Assembly (NCBI GenBank): GCA_039105265.1
Contig: JAPFFF010000002.1
Location: forward strand, 1,364,001 to 1,428,000
Length of the DNA stretch: 64,000 nt
Origin: Tritrichomonas musculus
Lineage: Eukaryota; Parabasalia; Tritrichomonadida; Tritrichomonadidae
Reading direction: 5' to 3'
Positions within the stretch are counted from its first letter, which is position 1. Every line of letters starts with the position of its first letter. Position numbers and translations under genes: made by a program. The notes beneath the pieces are model-generated. The model did not search any database, was not told where the DNA came from, and worked only from the letters and a program-made list of their open reading frames with translations. This document shows, one piece after another, positions 21,773 to 30,046 of this stretch.

Positions 21773-22390
21773 TTGTCAGAATACAATGATGAGATTGATG
21801 TAAATACTATTAAATCATGGTCAGTATACAGAATCAAATTTGTAGTAAACTCTTCTCCATTTGCACTAGCCCATAAAACAGTTGATTCAGTTATAAGAAC
21901 TTTACGTAATGCTTTTGGTACAAACGACACAAAAATAGCAAACAATAATTATATGCAACAGATGGTTAATTATTACAATAATACTCCGCATAATTCACTA
22001 CGAGTAAGAAACTATAATTATGAAAGTGATAGTAAATATATTTATTATACTCCTGCCCAAATGACTAAACTATACTTCCATACGCAAGATAAAGAATTTC
22101 AGCTTCCTCTAGAATTTGTGAGCAGTAGGAACAAAAGATATATTGTAGTCCAGTATGTAGGTGCAATAGTGAAAGATACGCTTGTTGGCGATTTGATGGT
22201 GCACAGTGATATCGTTCAGCAATATGGTTACTGCGATCAATTTATAATGCTAGCCAATAGAAGACAAACCAAATATAGAAAGTATTTGTTTCTTGGACAT
22301 GAACGAAACTATAAAATCTGGTTCACTGACCTTTACGGAAATGTTATTGAACCTTCTACATTCATACTTAGTTGTCTTCTTATTTATTAA
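21773..22390 (+). pseudogene. Polinton integrase of divergent lineage, C-terminal part
   Basis: Contains TVDSVIRTLRNAFG, then QMVNYYNNTPHNSLRVRNY, which match the NRFMRTIRDAIGE and NNSPHRSL signatures of the other integrases in this window. A beta-rich C-terminal stretch follows. It lies four bases before the 466-aa ORF. Broken gene region. Confidence 0.7.
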
Positions 22391-22393
22391 TAA

Positions 22394-23794
22394 ATGACTG
22401 TCAGACCTGGAAAAGAAATTGTATGCGATGATGTTAACTATTCAACTCTTGTTGTAAGCACCAAAGGATATGTAATATATGCCTTTCCAATGAAATATGA
22501 ATTGCCAAAAATGTGTTTGAGCAAAGGACAAGCTGTAATAGATAGCTATCCGTGCTATTATATCAAACTTGAAAAAGACTATTTTCCAACTATAATACTT
22601 GTCATACGTTTTATTTGTGGAAGAGAGGTTGTTGTTCTAGTGAAGGATAGAGATATAGATTATAGTAAATCAAGAATATTATATGCTTTTGATCTTGAAG
22701 CCTTCAAACCAAAGTTCGCAGAAATAAAAGTTGTAAGCAAATTAACAGAATCAAGTGAGTTCATATATCCTTTCAAACTTGATCCTGATTGTGACGATGA
22801 TATTAAAGAAAAGTATGTAAGCCAACTTTCACAAAAAGTTGATCAAATTCACCCAGAAATCAAACCAGAAAATTATTCTCAACGACACTGGTATTATTTT
22901 TGCTGTTACCAGGATAATAGAGCCCGTACACAAGAACCTCCTACCTTTCCTTGTTTATCTCCTCAAGAAAGAGCAGAACTTAAAGAAAAACGAAGATTAG
23001 AGAAAGAAGAACAAGAAAAACAAATGAAAAAGGCTGAACAAAGGAAAAAGAAAAAAGAAGCTGAATATCATAAAAAGAGACAAGAAGAAATAAGAAGAAT
23101 CAATGAAGCACCGAAGCTTGATATTCAAACAGGAAAAATAATATACAACAAACCTTTTGATCTTGTTGGAGAAGGTAGGTACAAAGCTATAATATATAAG
23201 AGGCATAATGCTAATGTGAATACAAATTTACATGACTTTCCAACAGAAAAAACAGAACTTGATATTGATCCTAATGAATCATTAATATTTGACAATCATC
23301 CTTATCAACAGATACCAGCGTTACAGTATCAAGCACGTTCAACTCAAGAAGTACCAGTACCGAAAAAGACGGCCACGCTCCGGCCGAGCCTTCCTGCCTC
23401 GTTCGACACTCGGAGAACGCGCGAAGCTGGGGCAAAGAGAAAAGAAATTATACCAAAATCTACAAAGCTTGTCAGAGATAGAATAAGACGAGCACATAAT
23501 GAAAAGCGCTATGATTATTCCAGTGATAGTGATAGTGATAGTGAGCCTATGGAAATTCAATATGGATATCTTGTTATGAATGATGAACCACCTCCACCAA
23601 AACAACCACCTCCACCAAAACAACAACCTCCACCAAAACCCCAACAACAAAAAATTTTCCCACCGAGGCCGCAAGCCATGAGAATTGTAAAAGATGATGA
23701 ACCTAAAAGAAGACAAACCAGGCACGAGGCCAACTCCAAAAATAAAAAAGTTCTATCTCCATCAGAAATTGACGATTCTATTTTAAATATTTAA
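22394..23794 (+). CDS. Unknown Polinton protein, 466 aa, charged helix and Pro-rich tail
   Basis: Not recognised. Residues 1-150 look globular and beta-rich, and this part could be a continuation of the integrase C-terminal region. Residues about 190-240 are a highly charged helix (ERAELKEKRRLEKEEQEKQM). A Ser-Asp run (SSDSDSDSEP) lies near 385, and PPPPKQPPPPKQ repeats near 400-420 precede a basic tail. Around residues 325-347 the DNA turns abruptly GC-rich (23369-23433) while the frame stays open. It overlaps the end of the 622-aa gene on the other strand by four bases. Confidence 0.5.
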   Translation: MTVRPGKEIVCDDVNYSTLVVSTKGYVIYAFPMKYELPKMCLSKGQAVIDSYPCYYIKLEKDYFPTIILVIRFICGREVVVLVKDRDIDYSKSRILYAFDLEAFKPKFAEIKVVSKLTESSEFIYPFKLDPDCDDDIKEKYVSQLSQKVDQIHPEIKPENYSQRHWYYFCCYQDNRARTQEPPTFPCLSPQERAELKEKRRLEKEEQEKQMKKAEQRKKKKEAEYHKKRQEEIRRINEAPKLDIQTGKIIYNKPFDLVGEGRYKAIIYKRHNANVNTNLHDFPTEKTELDIDPNESLIFDNHPYQQIPALQYQARSTQEVPVPKKTATLRPSLPASFDTRRTREAGAKRKEIIPKSTKLVRDRIRRAHNEKRYDYSSDSDSDSEPMEIQYGYLVMNDEPPPPKQPPPPKQQPPPKPQQQKIFPPRPQAMRIVKDDEPKRRQTRHEANSKNKKVLSPSEIDDSILNI

Positions 23795-25659
23795 GCTTCA
23801 TCCTCATCATCTTCATCACTTGTAAGTGCATCTACGGTTTTGATATCATAGCGATAAACATCATTCTTACGGTCTATTTGTTGTTGCTGGTATTGTTCTT
23901 TATAAGCTGCATATCTACTACCACTACCATAAAGTTTATCCACAATAGCTGTCAAACGTTTTGTATAGTAAGCTTTGTTCTCTTTAAGTTCTTTTGGTGT
24001 TGCAGACAGAACTTGTTCTTGTATAAGTTCTTGTATAGCTTCTTGTCCAGGCTTCTCTCCTAACATGAGTATTTCTACGAAAACTAATAGGAACAATCTT
24101 TCTATAAGTCTAATAAATGGTGCATGTACCTTCTTATCACTCTTGTCAAAGCTCTCTACTTTAATTTCACCCGTCTTGATATATATGATAGGATCTATGT
24201 AATCTGTTCCTATTTTTACAACTTTTGGTCCTGCTCTTTCGTTATAAGCTGCTTTGTGATCTCGTTTGTAGTTTGCCCAAGCAGGGTATGTTAGAAGTTT
24301 ACCTCCAAAATCTTTTGTTTCTATTTCTCGTTTGACACCAAGATCAACAACAATAATGTACATAGCATTAGAAACTCCTAAATAGTTAAGAAGTCTTATT
24401 ACAGATTTGTAACCTGGATACGCTACTTCCCAAAAGAACTTCCAAAGATAAGAGAAAATAGATGCCCAATACGAACTAGGAGACAATCTTTTGCTTATTC
24501 TTGGCTTTCCTAAGCCCAATTTTGTATAATGATCTGTATACTTTTGCATTTCTTCTGTTTCTTTAAGTTTATATTCACCTTTGGCCCAATCAACACTGTC
24601 AATTGACTTTTGAAATTGTGCTGCTAGCCAAACATTAAATAGAGTTTCTTTTCTAGCTTCACGTGATTTGTATTTTGATTTCCATACTTTCTTATACGGA
24701 CTAGCACGAACAATCTTATAGCCATTAACGATTCTTGGTACTCCACGTTTATCTACAAGAACAATATCATCAACTAGGTCTCCGTTCAAATCTGTAATGG
24801 CAACACCGTTAGGATCTTTTGCGTTTGGTGGAAGAAGCCTGTAGCGAGGTTGTCCAGAATCGTCAACATGATTATAAGCATATTCTTGTGCTAAATCTCG
24901 TGTGGCTGCATTCGGTATGTACTTGATACGGAAATTACCGTTGATGATGATGTCTAACAATTGCTGATTGTAAAAGGAAACATCTCCTTCACCTGACAAT
25001 TTGGCTATTTTGAAAGACTTTTTAAGTTTATCAGGTATATCTTTAGCATCTCTATTTTTTCTTTTACCGACAGTTCTTGTAGGTTTCTTCAACAAATCTT
25101 CTGTAAAGTCCTTATCGGGCATATAAGTGTTTTCATGAGTAAATTCACCATAGGGTTTGAATCTTTTAGCAGCGCTATCAGCAAAGGTTACTTCTTGATC
25201 TTCTAATGTTCTTCTTTCTTTACGTGGAGTTCTGTACGTTGCTAAAGATGTATTAAGATCATTAACTTCATCCTCATCTTCAATTTCTCCATCACTATTA
25301 ACAGTAACTTCTTCTCTTGACATTGTTTTATGATCGAATAAATATTCATTTTCATTGTCATCGCTATTCATATTGTAAAGAATTTCTCGATCTCCATTCT
25401 CGGAAATATACTTTAATAATTGTTTCAGTTGCTTTTTGTTTTTGGGTTCTGTAGTTTCATCAAAAATGTTTGTCTCACGAATAGCAGCATGCAACTGTAG
25501 AACAAGCTTTCTTACTCTGGTATCACAATCGTCTTTTGGCGAGCAAGCACGATTGTAATAATTATACAGATTTTCTTCTGTGAAATCGTCATTCAACAAA
25601 CCAAATTTACGAAGCTGTGCAGTATCTACCGCAGAAGAACTTTTATATATTTGTAACAA
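23791..25659 (-). CDS. Putative large Polinton virion protein, 622 aa
   Basis: Not firmly recognised. The N-terminal 220 residues are charged and probably flexible (RKERRTLEDQEVTFADSAAK). A conserved-looking block near residues 285-325 reads GVAITDLNGDLVDDIVLVD, then KRGVPRIVNGYKIVRASPYK. From memory, similar D-NGD-VDDIVLVD/VNGY blocks occur in proteins of Polintons and related viruses. Hydrophobic or amphipathic helices follow (SYWASIFSYLWKFFWEVAYP; LIERLFLLVFVEILMLGEK), and the end is acidic. Its size and context suggest a structural protein. The annotated start is a non-ATG codon, so the true N-terminus is unclear. Confidence 0.5.
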   Translation of the reverse strand: MLQIYKSSSAVDTAQLRKFGLLNDDFTEENLYNYYNRACSPKDDCDTRVRKLVLQLHAAIRETNIFDETTEPKNKKQLKQLLKYISENGDREILYNMNSDDNENEYLFDHKTMSREEVTVNSDGEIEDEDEVNDLNTSLATYRTPRKERRTLEDQEVTFADSAAKRFKPYGEFTHENTYMPDKDFTEDLLKKPTRTVGKRKNRDAKDIPDKLKKSFKIAKLSGEGDVSFYNQQLLDIIINGNFRIKYIPNAATRDLAQEYAYNHVDDSGQPRYRLLPPNAKDPNGVAITDLNGDLVDDIVLVDKRGVPRIVNGYKIVRASPYKKVWKSKYKSREARKETLFNVWLAAQFQKSIDSVDWAKGEYKLKETEEMQKYTDHYTKLGLGKPRISKRLSPSSYWASIFSYLWKFFWEVAYPGYKSVIRLLNYLGVSNAMYIIVVDLGVKREIETKDFGGKLLTYPAWANYKRDHKAAYNERAGPKVVKIGTDYIDPIIYIKTGEIKVESFDKSDKKVHAPFIRLIERLFLLVFVEILMLGEKPGQEAIQELIQEQVLSATPKELKENKAYYTKRLTAIVDKLYGSGSRYAAYKEQYQQQQIDRKNDVYRYDIKTVDALTSDEDDEDEA

Positions 25660-25671
25660 TCTTTCTTTTTC

Positions 25672-26397
25672 TTATTTGTTCATGTTTGGTGTACATGGTG
25701 AATCAGCAATCTTACTCATTGTTTCTATATTGGTTTGCCTTCTTTGATTTTCGAATTTCATCAAAGCCTCAACATCTGATATAATTTTGTCAGAGTTTCT
25801 ATTATAAGAATCAATGTTCTTCGTCAAAGATTCTACAAGAGACCTAATTTGCTTTGTATCTTTTTTGTTGAAGATAGGGTATTTTTCAGGGTCATCAGCA
25901 ATTCTGTAGTATAAAAGAAGTGAATCTGATACATCTTTTTTTAGTTCAAATATCTCAGTAAGTGTGTTCAAATCATCATTATATCTGTTTCTATAATAAT
26001 GTTGATCTGCTTCCGGTTCCTCCTCTTCTTCTAAATAGCTTTCTGGCTTTGGTGGAGATGCTAGTAAAGGAATAGTTGTTGTTGGTTTCTTAATCTTATC
26101 ATCTAGTTTATTAAAGTCCTTTGTACCATCAATCAACATATTTGTTAATTTTTCTTTTTGTTTTGGTGTACTTTGTTTGGCTATCATAAAGGAATTTTTC
26201 AGTTCTTCAATTCTATTGATTATATCACTTCGATATTTTTTTGGGTTATCAAGACATTCAATGATATTCCAAATAATGTCTTCGTCAATATTTGCTTGTT
26301 CATACATATATAGCAACATTCTACAGTAATTCATATCTTTTATTTGTTCTCTTATCATTTTTTTGAATTCTGTTCTGTCAGCTCGCTTAGTAAACAT
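25672..26397 (-). CDS. Unknown helical Polinton protein, 241 aa
   Basis: Not recognised. Nearly all helix, with basic and acidic faces (FKKMIREQIKDMNYCRMLLY; KKDTKQIRSLVESLTKNIDS) split by a Pro/Glu linker (YLEEEEEPEAD) near residues 120-130. It starts at ATG 26397, back to back with the fibre gene, and is followed on the same strand by the 622-aa gene 12 bases on. The pairing suggests one transcript. Function unknown. Confidence 0.5.
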   Translation of the reverse strand: MFTKRADRTEFKKMIREQIKDMNYCRMLLYMYEQANIDEDIIWNIIECLDNPKKYRSDIINRIEELKNSFMIAKQSTPKQKEKLTNMLIDGTKDFNKLDDKIKKPTTTIPLLASPPKPESYLEEEEEPEADQHYYRNRYNDDLNTLTEIFELKKDVSDSLLLYYRIADDPEKYPIFNKKDTKQIRSLVESLTKNIDSYNRNSDKIISDVEALMKFENQRRQTNIETMSKIADSPCTPNMNK

Positions 26398-26411
26398 TTA
26401 TTATATTATAA

Positions 26412-26915
26412 GTGTTCACAATAGAGCAAGCAGATAGCATCAAGAAAGTGAATACTATAGACGAACTTATCATTGATTATATAAGAAAGTATTCATGTCA
26501 AGGTGGTTTGCAAGGAGTGAATACTGAAGAAATCAAAAAAATGCTGGAGCCGTATGCACTTTTGACAGACTTATTTGAATTTCTTAAGACTGAAGAATTT
26601 AATAAAGAAATACTGAAATATGTATCAAATGAGGAACTTGAGAATGAATATCGTAAGAAAAATGATCTTACTTATGAAAATACAACACTCTTAACTACGA
26701 CTGCAGCAGATGAAAGATATAACAGAAAAGATGATATTCCTACTGTAGTAAATTCACAGCAGTGTGATGAAAGTTCTACCACTAATGATGTTGCTGTACC
26801 TACTGTAAAACTGGTGGAAGAACTAACAAAAGATAAATTATTTAAGTATGATGAAGAAAAGAATGAAATTGTGATGACGAACACAGATAATAGTAAACAT
26901 GTGTCTTTAGAATGA
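26412..26915 (+). pseudogene. Fibre-like Polinton protein, first part
   Basis: The first part of a long fibre-type gene region that continues at 26934-29243. It begins with helical sequence and then carries the module DDIPTVVNSQQCDESSTTND ... TDNSKHVSLE, which recurs at about 28077-28270 in the second part. The visible frame starts at a non-ATG codon, so the true start is not clear. Broken. Confidence 0.55.
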
Positions 26916-26933
26916 AATTATGGAGATCCAGCT

Positions 26934-29243
26934 TTGAAGATTGTGAATTATGCTTCTTCTTATAATGAAGTTAGTTTTGGAGCTACTCACTCTGGTTTTT
27001 CAATAAGTGATATAAATAAAGATATTATTCTTAGCTACGATAGATATGACAAAAAAACTTTATTAACAAATCCCTGTAATCTTGAGGATCAGAAACCTTT
27101 TCTTACAGAAGTCACAGCAAATGAAATATATAACAGGAAAGATTGTACTCTAGCTATAAAGGCTGTGTTTGAAGACGGAAGTTCTAAATCTTTTCCTATT
27201 ACACATAATGTAAGCACAAATGACAAAGAAGTATATATAAAAATAGAAGATACATCTGACTATGTAGCAAATTATGTTGCTTATGAGAGTGACAAAGTTG
27301 GTTATATCAAGTGTAATGTAGATAATGAAACTACAATCTTGTTTGTAAAGACTATCACAAAAAATGTTTTTACTTATGGCGATTATTCTTATGATGTTAG
27401 TAATGGTAGAATCACTACTCTAGAAACAGTAGCGAAGTTAACAAAGTTTGTTCCAAGTATAGTATACAATGATAAGGTTACTAAGTTTAGTAAAATTCAG
27501 CTTAACGCTAATTGTCCTTCAAGTATCTCTGTTGCTACTGATTTCAATGGTAGAGATATAACTTCTTTATATAGATTTGGAAATTGTTCTAAAAATGTAA
27601 TTCATATAGATTTCACTAACTTTGATATTTCTAATGTTACAATTTGCTCAGATTTTGCAAATAAATGTAATAACCTAGAGACTATGAAATTTGATAAGAG
27701 ATATAGTAATAATTTATGTATGCATTTCGATTGGATGTTTATAGAATGTCGTAAACTAAAGGAAGCTGATTTATCTATGTTCTATTCGAGGAATGTGGTA
27801 GATATTGGAAGTATATTTATGGCTTGTATAGTTTTAGAAGTTATAGATATTTCAAACTTAATCATAACAGCCATGTCTCTGTCGTGTACCGGTATGTTTG
27901 AAGCTTGTCGTAACCTAAAAATATTGTATATACATGATAGCATATATGATCTTATTTCTTACGCTTTTGAATGCCATAGTAGCGTAAAATTAGTGAAATC
28001 AACCTATAAAGGTAGAGAATGTTATATTCCAGAAAATCATCTTGAAGAAGTACGTAATAATGATTGTGCTCTGAAAACTGATATTCCTACTGTAGTAAAT
28101 TCACAACAATATGATGAAAGTTCTATCACAAATGATGTTGCTGTGCCTACTGTAAAATTAGTAGAGAATATAATAAAGTCCAATATCAAAGAAGATTTGT
28201 TTGTGTATGATGAAGTAAATAATTCTATAGTAATGGCGAACACCGATAATAGTAAACATGTGTCTTTAGAATCAAATTATGGAGATCCTGCTTTGAAGAT
28301 TATAAATTATGGTTCTTCTTATAATGAAGTTAATTTTGGCCTTACACATAGCACTTTTATAATTTCTGATGATTCTAATAAAGATTTCTTTAGATATGAT
28401 AAATATGATAAGAAAACTTATCTTCAAAATCCATGTAATATTAATTTCGAACCTCTACTTACAGAAGCTGCTGCAAATGAAAAATATGTAAAAACTACTG
28501 GGAATTCTACTATAGAAGGTACAATAAATATACACCCACAGTATAATACTGTTATTAATGCTTGTTATGAAAATAATAAGGGTAAATATATAGTTTTTGG
28601 TGAAACTGAGGAGAAAAATGCAGAATTCACATACTATTATAATACAGAAGGAAGTTATGGTCATTTTAATATAAATGTTGATGATGGACAACTTTTAAAT
28701 GTTACTAGAAAAAGTTTTCAAGAAACACATACTACGCTATATAGTAATTTAAATATTGGTGGTAATTTATCTGTATCAGGAACAATAACAGGAACAATAG
28801 CAAACAGCAATACTATTACTCACTACACTCCTATAGAAACTTCTATAAATTCTATTTCTGACTTCATAGTTGGTGCTCCTGTGTATCTTACTGGAAATGT
28901 GTACAAGAGAAAGAATGATACTTGTGAGGAATCTACTGCAGAGGACACCACAGACTGTATTTGCTCAGTGAAAACACAAGGAACATGGAAAGAGTATATA
29001 GGAATTTGCACAAAAATAGATATCAAGAATAATTATGTAACTTTCGCTTCCCATGGCGATTACCTTGTGCGTGTCACAGATTCATCATGTTATTGTACAG
29101 GTGATGAAGTTTTTATAGATGATGACAATAAACTAAAGATTCTTGCTGGTGCTACTGCAGTAACAGCAAGAATAAGAAGGATGACAGTAGGAATTATTAC
29201 TAGCATCATAAACACAAATATGCTGCCAGTTTTTAAGGCATAA
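26934..29243 (+). CDS. Fibre/adhesin-like protein with BspA-type repeats, 769 aa
   Basis: Probably a virion fibre or surface attachment protein. Residues about 190-340 hold BspA/DUF285-type leucine-rich units (VIHIDFTNFDISNVTICSDF; NLETMKFDKRY; LEVIDISNLIITA), a family best known from bacterial and trichomonad surface proteins. A roughly 150-residue module (VNSQQ...KHVSLE.NYGDPALKI.NY.SSYNEV.FG) occurs twice across this gene region, from about 26733 and 28080. The C-terminal 140 residues (IVGAPVYLTGNVYKR ... VTARIRRMTVGIIT) look like a compact fibre-tip domain. The frame opens without an ATG and belongs with 26412-26915. Confidence 0.6.
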   Translation: MKIVNYASSYNEVSFGATHSGFSISDINKDIILSYDRYDKKTLLTNPCNLEDQKPFLTEVTANEIYNRKDCTLAIKAVFEDGSSKSFPITHNVSTNDKEVYIKIEDTSDYVANYVAYESDKVGYIKCNVDNETTILFVKTITKNVFTYGDYSYDVSNGRITTLETVAKLTKFVPSIVYNDKVTKFSKIQLNANCPSSISVATDFNGRDITSLYRFGNCSKNVIHIDFTNFDISNVTICSDFANKCNNLETMKFDKRYSNNLCMHFDWMFIECRKLKEADLSMFYSRNVVDIGSIFMACIVLEVIDISNLIITAMSLSCTGMFEACRNLKILYIHDSIYDLISYAFECHSSVKLVKSTYKGRECYIPENHLEEVRNNDCALKTDIPTVVNSQQYDESSITNDVAVPTVKLVENIIKSNIKEDLFVYDEVNNSIVMANTDNSKHVSLESNYGDPALKIINYGSSYNEVNFGLTHSTFIISDDSNKDFFRYDKYDKKTYLQNPCNINFEPLLTEAAANEKYVKTTGNSTIEGTINIHPQYNTVINACYENNKGKYIVFGETEEKNAEFTYYYNTEGSYGHFNINVDDGQLLNVTRKSFQETHTTLYSNLNIGGNLSVSGTITGTIANSNTITHYTPIETSINSISDFIVGAPVYLTGNVYKRKNDTCEESTAEDTTDCICSVKTQGTWKEYIGICTKIDIKNNYVTFASHGDYLVRVTDSSCYCTGDEVFIDDDNKLKILAGATAVTARIRRMTVGIITSIINTNMLPVFKA

Positions 29244-29535
29244 TTTTGTTAATTAGTTTGTCAGTCATATAAATTGAAAGATTGATGTTATATTTTTCTT
29301 TGAGTTCTCGTCTGACATATGAGATTTGTTTGTGCTTTGGTAGCTTTGTTATTTCATTTTTGTTATCTTCATTTTGTATATACTCCATAACTTGTTTTCT
29401 TTGTTCATCATTCATATTTTTGCTTTTGTTGAATGGAGCTGTTCTCTGTTTAGTTATTTTTGGTTTGTCTAATAAGCGATTTAATAACTGCTTGATTTCT
29501 AATAACTCTTTTATTATTTCTTGTTCGTTTGACAT
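29233..29535 (-). CDS. Small basic Polinton protein, 100 aa
   Basis: Not recognised. An N-terminal leucine heptad helix (IIKELLEIKQLLNRLLDK) would form a coiled coil. A basic linker (KQRTAPFNKSKN) and a helical C-terminus (ISYVRRELKEKYNINLSIYM) follow. It overlaps the fibre stop by 11 bases on the opposite strand and lies downstream of the polymerase on the same strand. A DNA-binding or accessory replication role is possible but unproven. Confidence 0.5.
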   Translation of the reverse strand: MSNEQEIIKELLEIKQLLNRLLDKPKITKQRTAPFNKSKNMNDEQRKQVMEYIQNEDNKNEITKLPKHKQISYVRRELKEKYNINLSIYMTDKLINKIMP

Positions 29536-29587
29536 TACTGTTTAAAATAAAAATAAAAAACAAAAAACAAAAATAAGAATGAATTTT

Positions 29588-30046
29588 TTAATAAGAATAA
29601 TCTTTTGCAGTGAGTCCAGTAATGAAAGGTAAACAAGCTTGATTCTCTAGTACAATCATTTTTGTGTGTGAACCAGTTAAAGCATTTTTGTTAAAAGTAA
29701 CCTTTGACATAACACCGCTTTTCATTTGTAAGTTAATGTTCTTACCAACTTTAATAGTTTTTTCCATCAAAACTTCTTTATAATCATTACGTACAATATT
29801 GTTCTTCTTCAATGATACTCCTTTTAATTTCATAGCTTTTACTGTTTCATCATTATTCCATATTGTGTAGCATTTGGGAGCAAGTGCTATCATATGGTCT
29901 CCTACTTTCTCTATTGCACACCCCAAAAGTTTCTTTTCATCAGCAATATCATGAAGTTGTGGATTGGGAAAGAACTTATAAACATGCTTGTACCAAAATG
30001 TTGAACAACTGTGATGGGGTTTCATCTTTGTTACCTGAAATGGCAA
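29588..30046 (-). pseudogene. DNA polymerase B, C-terminal (thumb) fragment
   Basis: A 152-residue piece of the polymerase B C-terminus, ending ACLPFITGLTAKDYSY. It overlaps the end of the 29976-33878 frame in another frame, so the gene region is broken. It has a beta-rich thumb-like character with repeated Lys residues. The assignment rests on its position directly after the YGDTDS-type motif of the larger frame. Confidence 0.6.
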
